Shown piece after piece: positions 8,387-17,597 of a stretch of 63,266 nt of DNA (positions are counted from its first letter, which is position 1; each line of letters opens with the position of its first letter). The stretch is taken from positions 1-63,266 of the forward strand of contig JAESQF010000039.1 of NCBI GenBank assembly GCA_016765295.1. Reading direction: 5' to 3'. A program made the translations under genes and the position numbers. Source of the DNA: Oleispira sp. (lineage in GTDB: Bacteria > Pseudomonadota > Gammaproteobacteria > Pseudomonadales > Oceanobacteraceae). The notes beneath the pieces are model-generated. The model ran no database searches, was not told the origin of the DNA, and was given only the letters and a program-made list of their open reading frames with translations.

Positions 8387-8701
8387 CCAGCAATATATAT
8401 TATTAATATATTTAGTATAATAAAATGTGATTTTAAATAATACGCATTAAATAAATTCAATTTACTTATGCACAAGTAAAATTCCTTGTGACCTATAACA
8501 ATTACAGAATAGTAAATCTGCTGAATTGCAATAAACTGAACACTATAGCGCACAGAAAATCGCTGTCATCCAACATTAGCAAAAGACTCTTTGCCTAACA
8601 TAGTATCAACTCCCATCTTTCTAGACGAAGTTAGTTTTTGGACCCTAGGTGAATTTCACATAAGAATACAGGAATAATATTTTAAAACAAAAGGTAGTAA
8701 A
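8387..8701. other. AT-rich intergenic stretch, no gene recognised
   Basis: About 315 bases between two minus-strand acyltransferase genes. A short open frame on the minus strand (8362-8553) overlaps the start of the left gene out of frame and has no homology that I recognise, so I do not call it. The stretch must contain the promoter of the left acyltransferase; no terminator hairpin is obvious. Confidence 0.5.
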
Positions 8702-9694
8702 TTAATTTTTAATTATTTCTTTATATTTATTTCGTATGAAATCCAAGGAGGGTTTTTCTACATATCTAGTAATCAGTGATGCTAGAAATACAGATACTAT
8801 TATTGCCGTTACAACCCCCAAGATAGGAGATAGATCAATATCATAAAATAGATTAATTACAATATAACCAATATTTTGATGCAACAGATACAATGAATAA
8901 GAAATACTACCCAGAAATATCAGAGGTTTACAGGCTAGAATACTAAGAGACCCATTCAAGGCTAAAAAAAATATAATATAAAAAGAAAGAAAGATAAAAA
9001 ACTCATTAACAGAATAAATAAATATTACAGAAAACAATGAAATAAATAGAGCAACACGAGTCAGTTTATTCTCACAAGTGTTAATAATTTTATAAAAACA
9101 AATTCCTGCCAAGAAAAAAGGCAAATAATTCATCAATAGTATTTTTCGTATGACGTATGGAATATGTATAAGATCTACACAATACAACATCGAAAAGACT
9201 AGTATCACAATAGAAAACCCTTCAACTCTCTCCAAGTTTGAACTGCAGTATAATATAAACATCCATAAATAAAATGTAAGCTCAACTGTTAACGTCCAAT
9301 AAACACCATCGACATGAGGAATTAAAAAATACTCATGAAACATTAACATATTAGAGAATGCGTCAAATAGAGATGACTCTCGGCCCTCTAAGCCAAGGAC
9401 AGTAACAGAAACAAAAGTTATGGCTAGAGCAACCCAGTAGACTGGGTATAGTCTTGAAAATCTCGACACCAGAAAATCTAATGGCCTCTTCGTCCTACTT
9501 AACGTCCAAAATATTACAAAACCACTCACCATAAAAAATAATTGAACTCCGTACTTCCCAAATTCAAACCAAGTGACGTTTAATGTATCATGCCCATAAA
9601 TTCCGTCATACCTAAATAAATAATGAAATAAAACAACTGAAAATGCTGCAATTCCCCTTAATGCGTCTAACTCAAACAATCGTTGACTGCTCAT
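8702..9694 (-). CDS. Acyltransferase-3 (OafA-like) membrane protein
   Basis: 330 residues from ATG 9694 (MSSQRLFELDALRG). The start matches the OafA/YrhL family: an FELDALRGIAAFSVVLFHY motif with the conserved Arg and His, then about ten membrane segments and a C-terminal VEKPSLDFIR typical of the family. It probably O-acetylates the polysaccharide or its lipid-linked unit at the inner membrane. It is the last gene of the minus-strand exopolysaccharide arm, 164 bases after the flippase gene. That gap contains an inverted repeat and a tandem repeat that could allow separate control. Confidence 0.88.
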   Translation of the reverse strand: MSSQRLFELDALRGIAAFSVVLFHYLFRYDGIYGHDTLNVTWFEFGKYGVQLFFMVSGFVIFWTLSRTKRPLDFLVSRFSRLYPVYWVALAITFVSVTVLGLEGRESSLFDAFSNMLMFHEYFLIPHVDGVYWTLTVELTFYLWMFILYCSSNLERVEGFSIVILVFSMLYCVDLIHIPYVIRKILLMNYLPFFLAGICFYKIINTCENKLTRVALFISLFSVIFIYSVNEFFIFLSFYIIFFLALNGSLSILACKPLIFLGSISYSLYLLHQNIGYIVINLFYDIDLSPILGVVTAIIVSVFLASLITRYVEKPSLDFIRNKYKEIIKN

Positions 9695-9729
9695 ACATCC
9701 ACCCAATAAAAATACATATAAAATAGCTA

Positions 9730-9758
9730 ATTGTAGAAAATATCATCCACTCTACAAT
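9730..9758. promoter_or_regulatory. Perfect 8-base inverted repeat upstream of the acyltransferase
   Basis: ATTGTAGA (9730-9737) and TCTACAAT (9751-9758) are perfect complements with a 13-base spacer. The site is 36 bases before the acyltransferase start. It could be an operator or an RNA hairpin; no T tract follows on the minus strand, so a terminator is unlikely. Confidence 0.35.
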
Positions 9759-9760
9759 CT

Positions 9761-9789
9761 AAATACATCAAAATACATCAAAATACGTC
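9761..9789. repeat. Tandem 10-base repeat, about 2.9 copies
   Basis: The unit AAATACATCA occurs twice exactly (9761-9770, 9771-9780) and a third time in part as AAATACGTC. It lies between the flippase and acyltransferase genes. Copy-number change could alter spacing in this promoter region, but that is speculation. Confidence 0.75.
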
Positions 9790-9857
9790 TACGAAACCAG
9801 TAAAAATCCTTAATGTTTTAATGATATAAATCCGACAATAAAAATATTATTAACTTG

Positions 9858-11273
9858 TTAATACCCACATTTCTTTAACAACAACACTCTAATTTTCTTA
9901 TCAAGAAAAAATAATAAAATAGAAGTTAATGAAAGACCTAATAATGTAAAATATAAAAGATCAAATGCATTACTCCCAGACCTTCCAATATTCATTAGCA
10001 TCAAGTACATCAAAAATGATACGGTACATCCTTTAATAAAATAACTAATATTAAACTTAATACTTAGAATCTTCTGAGAAGCTAAGAAATACCTAAAACT
10101 CATCCACAAATAGCTAATAATGGTACTCACTGCGCTCGCCAAAATTCCATATTCATTAACAAACAAACAATTCAAGACAATGTTCAAAATCAAACTTTCA
10201 AAAACATACAGTATTATTTTTACTTGCGACCTTTTAAATTTTAATCCTGCTGAATAAATAAATGTAGATGAAAAAACAGCAATACCTGCTAGTGCTACTG
10301 GCAAAATATATGCACTATTCGCGTATGAATCGGAAGCTAGGACAGTCATCAAAGGCATGGAAATGACGTAAGTACCTGTAATAATAATTGGTAGCAATAA
10401 AAGAAAATAATTACTGACTTCTGTCAAAAATAGCTCTGTCTCTTTCTTCTTTCCGTCCTTCCAAAGACCCATATAGATAGGAACAAGCGCTGTTGCAATC
10501 GCCCCAAATATAACACTGGAAATAATATCCGCAATTGAATATGGAGCTGAATATGCAGCCACACTTTCTGCACTCAAAAAATACTCAATAATAAACCTAT
10601 CTACAAATGCATGAGAAACCTGCATAAATTCTACAATCATCAATGGCGCCCCATAGTATGCCATATTCTTTATAAGGCTAATATCAACGGAGCCGAACGT
10701 AACCTTATTTATCCATATAGCACTAATCAACACAGTAAATGCTATATCTGTAAATACAATTGAATAGAAAACACTTAGTGCATCATGCTCCATGTATAAC
10801 AAACAAAGGAGCATAATGGATAAACCAAGGTACTTATAAATCACATTAAATAAATTAACTTTTATACTTTCTTGTTCCGCAGCATAACAATTTAATATTA
10901 CTGACTTATAAGCTTGCAGTCCCGCTGACAAACAAAGGATATAGAAATAATCAGATATCAAAGGATATGAATATAAATAGTTTATTGTAGTTAGTAATGA
11001 ACCAACAATGACCAGTGATGAAATTAATAATATAAGTAATGAGGTGTTAAAGTTTGAATCACTTCTACTGTAAAACCTCAATACACTCTGTTGTAATCCC
11101 ATTTTATTTAAAGCGACAAATAAACCTAAGATTGTAGTCAATAGACTTAATATTCCGTATTCACTCATTGGTAAGTAACGAGTCAAAATAGGAAATGAAA
11201 TAAGGCTAGCAATGGATAATAATACCGTACCAGATGCATAGTGAGAGCCTTGCTTTAATAGTTTAGATATCAA
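9858..11273 (-). CDS. wzx: Polysaccharide flippase, Wzx/MATE-like (MOP superfamily)
   Basis: 471 residues with about 12-14 hydrophobic segments and the typical start GSHYASGTVLLSIASLISFPILTRY of oligosaccharide flippases. It should move the undecaprenyl-linked repeat unit to the periplasmic face of the inner membrane. The start overlaps the end of the upstream acetyltransferase gene by four bases (ATGA-type), so the two are translationally coupled. A flippase together with a Wzy/ligase-type protein and a chain-length protein points to Wzx/Wzy-dependent assembly. Confidence 0.9.
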   Translation of the reverse strand: MISKLLKQGSHYASGTVLLSIASLISFPILTRYLPMSEYGILSLLTTILGLFVALNKMGLQQSVLRFYSRSDSNFNTSLLILLISSLVIVGSLLTTINYLYSYPLISDYFYILCLSAGLQAYKSVILNCYAAEQESIKVNLFNVIYKYLGLSIMLLCLLYMEHDALSVFYSIVFTDIAFTVLISAIWINKVTFGSVDISLIKNMAYYGAPLMIVEFMQVSHAFVDRFIIEYFLSAESVAAYSAPYSIADIISSVIFGAIATALVPIYMGLWKDGKKKETELFLTEVSNYFLLLLPIIITGTYVISMPLMTVLASDSYANSAYILPVALAGIAVFSSTFIYSAGLKFKRSQVKIILYVFESLILNIVLNCLFVNEYGILASAVSTIISYLWMSFRYFLASQKILSIKFNISYFIKGCTVSFLMYLMLMNIGRSGSNAFDLLYFTLLGLSLTSILLFFLDKKIRVLLLKKCGY

Positions 11274-11842
11274 GAACCTCCCCTCATTTTAATTTTAGCT
11301 GGCACACCTACTGCTAAAGAATTAACAGGAGTCGACTGAGTAACAACTGCGTTAGCTCCAATCACAGTTCCACTAGCAATAGTGATGTTTCCAATTATTT
11401 TCGCTCCAGAACCAACGTATATATTGCTACCAAATATTGGATAACCGTTTGATTTACCTGCACCTTTAGTACCTACAGTCACTCCTTGCCCAATTGAACA
11501 GTATTCACCAAAATCACCTCGAATAACAATACCGCCAAAATGGCCTATATAAAAACCTTTACCGATATCATTATTCATATCAAGCCACACCCCATAAAAT
11601 GTTGTTAATAAAAACCAAATTATTTGAAATGCGATTTTTAAAATATGAGATAAAATAGGGATAGGACAAGCGTAAATTATTTTCCCAATACGAAACCAAA
11701 ACATGATATGCCAGCCATGACACGTGAGCAGGTAAAGAAAGGAATTCAAGAATGAATGAGTTCCACGCTTTGACCAATATACTTGTGAATCGGCATACAT
11801 TGCACTAGCTTGATATTTCAAAACGCTATAAAAATTACTCAT
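11270..11842 (-). CDS. Hexapeptide-repeat acetyltransferase (CysE/serine acetyltransferase-like)
   Basis: 190 residues. The C-terminal half is a left-handed beta-helix: GQGVTVGTKGAG, IGNITIASGTVIGANAVVT and the closing LAVGVPAKI that is diagnostic of CysE/NodL-type acetyltransferases. The N-terminal part has a hydrophobic stretch. In this locus it more likely acetylates a sugar than serine. It lies between a glycosyltransferase gene and the flippase gene, overlapping the latter. Confidence 0.87.
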   Translation of the reverse strand: MSNFYSVLKYQASAMYADSQVYWSKRGTHSFLNSFLYLLTCHGWHIMFWFRIGKIIYACPIPILSHILKIAFQIIWFLLTTFYGVWLDMNNDIGKGFYIGHFGGIVIRGDFGEYCSIGQGVTVGTKGAGKSNGYPIFGSNIYVGSGAKIIGNITIASGTVIGANAVVTQSTPVNSLAVGVPAKIKMRGGS

Positions 11843-11882
11843 CTATCTCTCCATATATTAGCAAAGTTGAAAAACACACTGA

Positions 11883-13082
11883 TCATACTAGCTCTTTATA
11901 TATAACAAATAACTCTTCACCTATCACATCCCAGTCATAAACATTATCAGCAAGCTTTCTGGCATTTTTTTCTATTAATGAAACCTTTTCCTTCGAATTA
12001 ACCGCCTCTAGAACCTCTGCTGAAAATTCTTCAGGAGTGTCTGCAAATAATATATCTTCGCCATGTGTTAAACCAACGCCCTCAGCTCCTTTACTAGTTG
12101 AAACCATACACTTACCTAACGCTAATCCCTCTACGACCTTAAGTCTTGTACCACTTCCTACGTTCAAAGGAACTATCATCAAGGTTGCTTTCTGCACGTA
12201 TGGAACAAAATCATCAACGAAACCAAGTCTTTCAACATTGCTATTAACGGTATCTGGAATAATGATGAGTGGCTCAGGATTGCCAATAATTTGTAGTTTT
12301 ATTTTAGGGTTTTTCTTCAGAATCAAAGGAAATACACTATCTAAAAACCAGATAATACCCAGTCTATTTGGATACCACCCCATTCCACCTAAAAAAACCA
12401 AAGTATTTTCTAACTTATTTGAATTGTCTGGCTGTAACCTCTTGGCATCAACTCCATTTGGAATGCAACACACTTTTTTAGCACCTATTTTTGACAGACT
12501 TTCAGCATCCCTCTCCGAGCATGCAAGTACCAAATCGACATCCTGACAAACTTTTTTTTCAAACCTGGATAAGACTTTGTATTCACGCTGATATACCAGC
12601 TTTAGAAAAAATGAGTCAAGTATTTTTAATTTTTGTCTAATTAAATCAGACTCAAGGTTATGCTCATTTAAGACAACCTTTACTCCTTTCGGAATTAAAT
12701 CAATTAAACCAGCAAGCGGTAATAAATCTAAATGAATAATATCGGGTTTTATCTCTTCAATCTGAAGCTGGAAATTTTTTCTTAACTTTTCGGTAACATA
12801 CTTTGTAACAACTAGAGGCTTATTATGAATTAAGGCACTCATCCCAGCACGAATTGCTGAAAAGCCCCCTAACTCAACTTGAATTCCCTTAATCGACTTG
12901 CATATTACTCCCAAGCTATTCGAGTTATCGACAAATTCCCCTTCTCGCAATAAGCTGAAGAGATGTATATCAAAATTATTTGAAAGCTGCTTCAGGATAC
13001 CAAACGCTCTTATCTGGTGCCCCTCTATAGCTGGAAATGGTAATCGAGCAGAAACGAATAAAACTTTTTTGCGAATAAGCAT
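11883..13082 (-). CDS. Glycosyltransferase family 4 (Stp1/EpsH-like)
   Basis: 399 residues. It opens with KKVLFVSARLPFPAIEGHQIRAF, the donor/acceptor loop typical of GT4 proteins from exosortase-type EPS loci. The C-terminal Rossmann domain carries VPLNVGSGTRLKVVEGLALGK, where the EX7E-type Glu is expected. It should transfer a nucleotide-activated sugar to the lipid-linked unit on the cytoplasmic side. It is followed by the acetyltransferase gene after 40 bases and preceded closely by a deacetylase gene. Confidence 0.87.
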   Translation of the reverse strand: MLIRKKVLFVSARLPFPAIEGHQIRAFGILKQLSNNFDIHLFSLLREGEFVDNSNSLGVICKSIKGIQVELGGFSAIRAGMSALIHNKPLVVTKYVTEKLRKNFQLQIEEIKPDIIHLDLLPLAGLIDLIPKGVKVVLNEHNLESDLIRQKLKILDSFFLKLVYQREYKVLSRFEKKVCQDVDLVLACSERDAESLSKIGAKKVCCIPNGVDAKRLQPDNSNKLENTLVFLGGMGWYPNRLGIIWFLDSVFPLILKKNPKIKLQIIGNPEPLIIIPDTVNSNVERLGFVDDFVPYVQKATLMIVPLNVGSGTRLKVVEGLALGKCMVSTSKGAEGVGLTHGEDILFADTPEEFSAEVLEAVNSKEKVSLIEKNARKLADNVYDWDVIGEELFVIYKELV

Positions 13083-13090
13083 AAATTAAC

Positions 13091-14110
13091 TCAATGTAAT
13101 CGAAGAGGGTTAACAAGCATTGTGGTAAACATTGCTTTGGATGGATACCCCCAAGGGTTGGCTATCCGATCTACTGATACGTTAAAGCGTTTTAGAAGGT
13201 ATGGGTTATCGTTAACATTATTCGCTCCTTCGATTGTTGTAACCGCAGATAAATAACCTTCATCAATAAGTATCTGGCGACTAAATACTGATATATCTTG
13301 TTTACGTCCATTTGGATAGGCAAAATGCTTCGGAGTAAAGCCTAGGTGTTTAGATATCACCTTATTACTGATTCTAATATCAGTTTCAAACTCAGGAGGT
13401 GATACCCTAGAACTTATAATATGATTATGAGTATGGCCACCAACCTCCATTCCTTTATCATGCATTTCTTTAACTTCGCCCCATTTCAAAAAACAATTAT
13501 CTTCTGTATCGTTATTATTGATAGCTAAAATCAATCTTAAATATTTCATTACTGCTTCAATATCTGCAGGGTGAAGCTTTTTCACATCATAATTCATCAT
13601 TGATACAGCATGCTTTTTTTTCAAATCACTACTAAGATCATATTCATTCAAATTAAAGGAAGCTAAGTTTAATGATGTTAAATTAGATTCATACATTATT
13701 TTTTCTAATTCTATAGCCCAAAACTCTTTTTCTGAATCAATATAAGCAGTTGATAAATATAATATATACGGTATACCAGGAGCAACCTTACCAACTTGAC
13801 TTACTGTTTTAAATCCATCGTCAAATGTAATGCAGAATCGAACTTTAGGATTCTGAGCGTCTATCAAGGTACTCATACTAACCAACTCACCAATACCGCT
13901 TGACCACTTAGTAAGTAAACTAAAATAATTAACTGGAATAGAAATATTTAATGCGTCCTGTTTTTCTTCTAGACGGTGAAACATCAGGATGTAATGTTTC
14001 TTTAGATGCCAAATTCTCCAGTAATTAAAGCCAGTAAAATGACAGGCTAATGCTATAAAGTATTTAATGATTCGCTTAATTTTCATCATTAAACTTTGAT
14101 CCTTCTGCAC
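13091..14110 (-). CDS. Polysaccharide deacetylase (NodB family)
   Basis: 339 residues. The NodB fold is shown by the metal-binding FCITFDDGFKTV (two Asp) and GGHTHNHIISS (His-x-x-x-His), with a later HFAYPNGRK. These enzymes remove N-acetyl or O-acetyl groups from sugar polymers or precursors. It overlaps the upstream O-antigen-ligase-like gene by 35 bases, suggesting coupling, and the true start may lie a few codons downstream (MKIKRIIKYF). It is one of two deacetylases in the locus, with the second at 18740-19492. Confidence 0.87.
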   Translation of the reverse strand: MQKDQSLMMKIKRIIKYFIALACHFTGFNYWRIWHLKKHYILMFHRLEEKQDALNISIPVNYFSLLTKWSSGIGELVSMSTLIDAQNPKVRFCITFDDGFKTVSQVGKVAPGIPYILYLSTAYIDSEKEFWAIELEKIMYESNLTSLNLASFNLNEYDLSSDLKKKHAVSMMNYDVKKLHPADIEAVMKYLRLILAINNNDTEDNCFLKWGEVKEMHDKGMEVGGHTHNHIISSRVSPPEFETDIRISNKVISKHLGFTPKHFAYPNGRKQDISVFSRQILIDEGYLSAVTTIEGANNVNDNPYLLKRFNVSVDRIANPWGYPSKAMFTTMLVNPLRLH

Positions 14111-15338
14111 GTCTTAATTCAATTATAGAAATCAACCCAATAAAAACACTAAAACATGTAATTATAGGGTAATGAGAGAACCTATCACCAAACATATTCC
14201 CTAGCATCAGGGCTACAAGAGCTCCACCCATACCAAGTATTAGGCCATTGACAATATTATCATCGCTATCCCAATCCAAATTTCTTTTTATTACCGACCA
14301 ATAAACTCGAAGTAGTAATAGAAATGTTATAAAACCAACCAGACCTCTCTCAACTAGCATTTTGATGTAATAATTATGCGTATCCATTTCATGAGGATTA
14401 ATCCTAGAATCCTGTACTGTACGATACCCATATCCAACCAAAGGACTTTCAAGAAACTTATTAAAGGCAATGCCCCAGAAAACGAAGCGTGATTGAGCAC
14501 TTTCATCTCGCTCACCTTCTTCGGCATCTATGCTTGAAAACCTTTCACTTACAGAGGGTGGAAGATTTGCGATACCAAATGATAGAATCACAATAATGGG
14601 AGCAATTAATTTAGCAGTATTTCTATATCTCAATAAAATCATTGCTGCACCTAGAATAAAACCAATATAGGCACCTCTAGAATATGAATAAAGAACACAG
14701 GCACCTGAAAACATAAAAAATACAGAAAATACATACCGATATTTTTTATCATTCCAACAAGTCAATACACAGCCTAAACATACTAGGGCCATAGTTACAG
14801 AATAGGCAGCCATCTCATTGGATCCCAAACCCATAAATGTCCCTGATATACGTAAATCATGCGAATAATGCCATGAAGAAACAGAAGTATACTGATCCCA
14901 TACGACCTTAAAACAGTAAGGTAGAGGCAATAAACATGCGAGAAATATACGACGCCACTGAATCATATCACCAGCACTTCGCTGTATTATAAAGATAAGA
15001 AATATTGGAATTAATTGATCTTTCATTCTTTTCCAATTCCCATCAGCTTTATCGTCTAAAAAACCATAACCAACAATCAGAGCCAATATCGAACTAACTA
15101 TATACCAAGTTAAAAATGAATTTAATCCGATTTTAGTATCATATTTTCTTCCATTAATTCCAGCATGTACTATCGAGATGAAAAACAATAAGTTAACAAT
15201 ATTCAATCCCCCTCCTAAGTTAGGAATATACTGCAACTGAATGTTTCTAAGAGGCATGATAAATAATAATATAAGGAGCGCCCAGTTAGTCTTATAGATA
15301 CTGCCTTTTAATGTATATTTATCTATCTCAACTACCAT
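14076..15338 (-). CDS. O-antigen ligase/polymerase-like membrane protein (Wzy-C family)
   Basis: 420 residues with about 11 membrane helices. The large periplasmic loop carries ESPLVGYGYRTVQDSRINPHEMDTHN-like features (GYG, then PHE..THNYY), the hallmark of the Wzy_C/WaaL family. In this locus it is probably the polymerase that joins repeat units, or else a ligase; sequence alone cannot separate them. It overlaps its neighbours on both sides, consistent with a single operon. Confidence 0.85.
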   Translation of the reverse strand: MVVEIDKYTLKGSIYKTNWALLILLFIMPLRNIQLQYIPNLGGGLNIVNLLFFISIVHAGINGRKYDTKIGLNSFLTWYIVSSILALIVGYGFLDDKADGNWKRMKDQLIPIFLIFIIQRSAGDMIQWRRIFLACLLPLPYCFKVVWDQYTSVSSWHYSHDLRISGTFMGLGSNEMAAYSVTMALVCLGCVLTCWNDKKYRYVFSVFFMFSGACVLYSYSRGAYIGFILGAAMILLRYRNTAKLIAPIIVILSFGIANLPPSVSERFSSIDAEEGERDESAQSRFVFWGIAFNKFLESPLVGYGYRTVQDSRINPHEMDTHNYYIKMLVERGLVGFITFLLLLRVYWSVIKRNLDWDSDDNIVNGLILGMGGALVALMLGNMFGDRFSHYPIITCFSVFIGLISIIELRRAEGSKFNDEN

Positions 15339-16443
15339 AAGAACCTAGCACCTTACGATATTCAGCATCTAGAGTTTTTACTTGCTGCTCTACAGATAGG
15401 TTTTCTTCGACATATGCTCTACCAGACAACCCAAGTTTTTTCCATACAGGCTTATTACTAAAAACTTTAGTTATTAATTCAATCAGTTCTTCTAAGCAAG
15501 AAAAAGTCTCACCACATTTAGATGCTTTTATTAATCGAGGAATTTCACCTACTGCCGTACTGATTACTGGTAGGCCTCTTACCATGCCCTCTAACATATT
15601 CATCGGCATACCTTCAGTTTTAGATGTAATGAGCAGTACATCTGATTGATCTAACCAAGCCTGAACATCACGAGTGAAACCAACCAATTTAACTTCGTTA
15701 TTAAGTGACTTTGAGTTAATAGTTTCTTGAATATCTTTCTTCAAAGGGCCATCCCCTAACAAAGTTAAAGAAACAGGAATACCTTTTATCTTTAATTCTT
15801 CTATTAGGTCGAGTGCCATTGAGTGATTTTTTTCTTCCGTGAACCTCGCAACCATTATCAACTTTAATTCTTTAGTATTGAAAGCCTGCTGATTGATGAT
15901 TGGCTGCACTACTGTCCCATTGGCAACTTGCGTTATTTGGGGGTATATAAACATGCTATTTTCTAAATTATTTTTTTGTTCCATGCTTACTGTGAAAATT
16001 TGTGAAACTTTTCTCATCATATACTTTTCAATACAGCCATAAATTTTTTCAAGAACTGTATTTCCTAACGCACCATGAATATGATGAATAACAGGTATTC
16101 CAAGCCGGTTGGCGACGTTGCGAACATAAAAAAGAGATTTATAATCATGACAATGAATGATATTAAAACCACCCAGTTCAATAAGGTTCTTTATTTCACT
16201 CATTGCTACTCGATCATGCCGACCGTTCGGTACAATGTGATGATTTTTTACAGCGCAACCCTCTACAAGGTCTCTCAATGTCCTAGACTCTGGCATTTCT
16301 GCTTCTAAGGTTAATAACTCTGCATCACAATATTCATTTAAAATAGGAAGTATATTTAATAGAACCTGCTCTGCGCCATACATACCAATTGTAGATCTTA
16401 CATGAAGCACTTTGATCTGTTTAATATTCATTAGACTAGCCAC
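15328..16443 (-). CDS. Glycosyltransferase family 4
   Basis: 371 residues. It has the GT4 opening VLHVRSTIGMYGAEQVLLNILP and, in the C-terminal domain, LVGFTRDVQAWLDQSDVLLITSKTEGMPMNMLEGMVRGLPVI, where the two conserved Glu (EGMPMNMLE) bind the donor sugar. It is a retaining glycosyltransferase predicted to act in the cytoplasm on the lipid-linked unit. The frame may start at GTG 16443 or ATG 16431. It touches the upstream GT4 gene directly. Confidence 0.88.
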   Translation of the reverse strand: MASLMNIKQIKVLHVRSTIGMYGAEQVLLNILPILNEYCDAELLTLEAEMPESRTLRDLVEGCAVKNHHIVPNGRHDRVAMSEIKNLIELGGFNIIHCHDYKSLFYVRNVANRLGIPVIHHIHGALGNTVLEKIYGCIEKYMMRKVSQIFTVSMEQKNNLENSMFIYPQITQVANGTVVQPIINQQAFNTKELKLIMVARFTEEKNHSMALDLIEELKIKGIPVSLTLLGDGPLKKDIQETINSKSLNNEVKLVGFTRDVQAWLDQSDVLLITSKTEGMPMNMLEGMVRGLPVISTAVGEIPRLIKASKCGETFSCLEELIELITKVFSNKPVWKKLGLSGRAYVEENLSVEQQVKTLDAEYRKVLGSYGS

Positions 16444-17597
16444 TATTTATAACCTAACAAGCTTTTATATAGCGTCTCTAATCTCTCAACCATCGTATCA
16501 TTTGAGAAATCTCGCTCTGCTTTGATACGAGAGTTTTTAGACATATCTAAATATTTTTTCTCATTACTAGTAATTTCTTCTATCGCATTACATAAAGCCA
16601 AGGAGTCTTCTGATTCAACAAGAAGTCCATTAAATCCATGCTCAACAACCTCTGGATTCCCACCGACATTTGTTGCAATAATCGGTAAACCTGTTGCAAC
16701 AGCCTCAATAAGGGCATTAGAAAGTCCTTCAGAAAGCGTCGCGCTAACCATTAGGTCAGAAGCTCCCAACCACTCTTGAACATTATCTTGAAAACCTACA
16801 AAAAAAACATTGTCTAAAATACCTAATTTCTTAGCTTGAGCTTTCAACTCATCTTCTAGCTCTCCCTCACCTAATAGAACTAAAATCCACTTGCTTGAAT
16901 GCTTTTTGGTAAATAGCGAAAAGGCATCTAAAAGATACTTATGCCCTTTTACCGGCTTTAGCCAACCAACAGAAGACATGACTCTTGTATTTATTGGCAG
17001 CCCTAATTTACCTTTAAGTTTTATGCGACCTTCATCTGTCATAATGTTATAGGCTGCCAGATCTACTCCATTCGGAATCACATGAGTATCATGCTGGGGT
17101 ATGCCAAATTCATCTACCATCTGTTTAGCAATACTACGAGAAGGAGCCGTAATATTTTTTAATTTAGGTGTAATAAAATACATTAACCGCTTAAGATTAC
17201 CTTCAAGCTTAAACCCCATATCCCGCTTGCTAGATACTGATGTGAAAGAGATTCCTGGCAATAACCTTAATACATAATTAATAATATCTGATTTTTCATG
17301 ATAAGAGATAACAAGATCAATTTCATTTTTTCTAATTAATTTCCATAACTCTATAATCAAATAAAGCATATTTTTTGATCGAACCCCTGTCAGCGGTCGA
17401 CTGTATAGAGTTACATTCGACCTCTCGACAAGTGGGCCATCCGCTAACATTGGATTACCAGAAGGTATCATTTGGATAACATTTACCTGAAAGTCATCAG
17501 AAATAGAGGTTAAAAAATTATGTAAATGGCGCTCGCTGCCACCTGGTCGCCCAACGTAGGTATCCGTTATAATTAATAAATTTGCAGAGTTAGCCAT
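16443..17597 (-). CDS. Glycosyltransferase family 4
   Basis: 384 residues. GT4 signatures include DTYVGRPGGSERHLHNFL at the N-terminus, VIPNGVDLAAY in the middle and ATLSEGLSNALIEAVATGLPI, with the donor-binding Glu pair, at the C-terminus. It is directly adjacent to the GT2 gene upstream (no gap) and the second GT4 gene downstream. The acceptor and sugar cannot be told from sequence. Confidence 0.88.
   Translation of the reverse strand: MANSANLLIITDTYVGRPGGSERHLHNFLTSISDDFQVNVIQMIPSGNPMLADGPLVERSNVTLYSRPLTGVRSKNMLYLIIELWKLIRKNEIDLVISYHEKSDIINYVLRLLPGISFTSVSSKRDMGFKLEGNLKRLMYFITPKLKNITAPSRSIAKQMVDEFGIPQHDTHVIPNGVDLAAYNIMTDEGRIKLKGKLGLPINTRVMSSVGWLKPVKGHKYLLDAFSLFTKKHSSKWILVLLGEGELEDELKAQAKKLGILDNVFFVGFQDNVQEWLGASDLMVSATLSEGLSNALIEAVATGLPIIATNVGGNPEVVEHGFNGLLVESEDSLALCNAIEEITSNEKKYLDMSKNSRIKAERDFSNDTMVERLETLYKSLLGYK

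Noticed and set aside
8362-8553. 62-residue open frame on the minus strand
   Set aside because: It overlaps the acyltransferase start out of frame, is mostly Ile/Tyr from AT-rich DNA and has no ribosome site.
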